Shown piece by piece: positions 60,269 to 64,000 of a stretch of 64,000 bases of DNA; position 1 is the first letter of the stretch; each line of letters opens with the position of its first letter. Made by a program: the position numbers and the translations under genes. Under the pieces are notes generated by a model. It was not told where the DNA came from. It saw only the letters and a list, made by a program, of their open reading frames with translations, and did no database searches. The stretch lies in NCBI GenBank assembly GCA_963848045.1, contig CAWKCC010000004.1:744001-808000 (forward strand), written 5' to 3'. This DNA is from CAVUAT01 sp963848045 (GTDB lineage: Bacteria; Actinomycetota; Thermoleophilia; Solirubrobacterales; 70-9).

Positions 60269-64000
<3,732 letters not shown>

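Overview
The window is dense, very GC-rich bacterial DNA with short intergenic gaps, frequent GTG/TTG starts and 1-4 base start/stop overlaps. Gene order (rpoC, rpsL-rpsG-fusA-tuf, a complete S10-spc-alpha ribosomal cluster ending in truA), a zinc-type S14, a class III adenylate cyclase, an IF2_N-like mini-protein and many apparently leaderless genes point to an actinobacterium. Ribosomal proteins with long low-complexity extensions and secreted beta-helix proteins with Lys-rich tracts make a Thermoleophilia/Solirubrobacterales-like lineage my best guess; this is inference, since no rRNA is present.

Region 1 (1-5.2 kb) is a biotin locus: the 3' part of bioF, bioD and bioA on the + strand, with a divergent MarR regulator and a DHA2-type drug exporter between them. 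The MarR-bioA gap holds a perfect CRP-type palindrome, a 12-bp GC hairpin and a small MarR-type palindrome. Region 2 (5.2-36 kb) is mixed housekeeping and accessory: an ECF sigma factor coupled to a DUF4349 membrane protein, rubredoxin, NUDIX, an Fe-dependent alcohol dehydrogenase with an SCP2 protein, a secreted beta-helix protein, TetR, a cupredoxin, Mn-type superoxide dismutase, tRNA-Pro(CGG), a shortened permease, a decayed amine/aldehyde catabolism cluster (amidotransferase, aldehyde dehydrogenase remnant, SDR), PLD-like and LOG enzymes, Nif3, an IF2_N-like mini-protein, acyl-CoA synthetase, glycerate kinase, patatin, PBP4-type carboxypeptidase, adenylate cyclase, ligA, surE, a ZIP transporter and truA.

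Region 3 (36-64 kb) is the translation/transcription core on the - strand: rpoC (partial) - rpsL-rpsG - fusA - tuf - rpsJ-rplCDWB-rpsS-rplV-rpsC-rplP-rpmC-rpsQ-rplNXE-rpsN-rpsH-rplFR-rpsE-rpmD-rplO-secY-adk-map-rpmJ-rpsMKD-rpoA-rplQ-truA. Opposite-strand genes interrupt it: two small genes between rpoC and rpsL, a membrane protein between rpsG and fusA (with a U-tailed terminator before fusA), ltrA at the usual infA position between map and rpmJ, and two paralogous two-helix membrane proteins plus a small ferredoxin-fold protein between rplQ and truA. S17, L22, S5 and L5 carry long low-complexity extensions and L3 an acidic insertion; the S17 extension is a perfect five-copy 27-bp tandem repeat.

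No CRISPR array, transposase, phage or defence gene was seen. The observations most worth following are the TANNNT box 6-9 nt upstream of about 17 start codons (probable leaderless transcription), the ribosomal protein extensions, the split str operon and displaced infA, and the IF2_N-like mini-protein with the best consensus promoter in the window.
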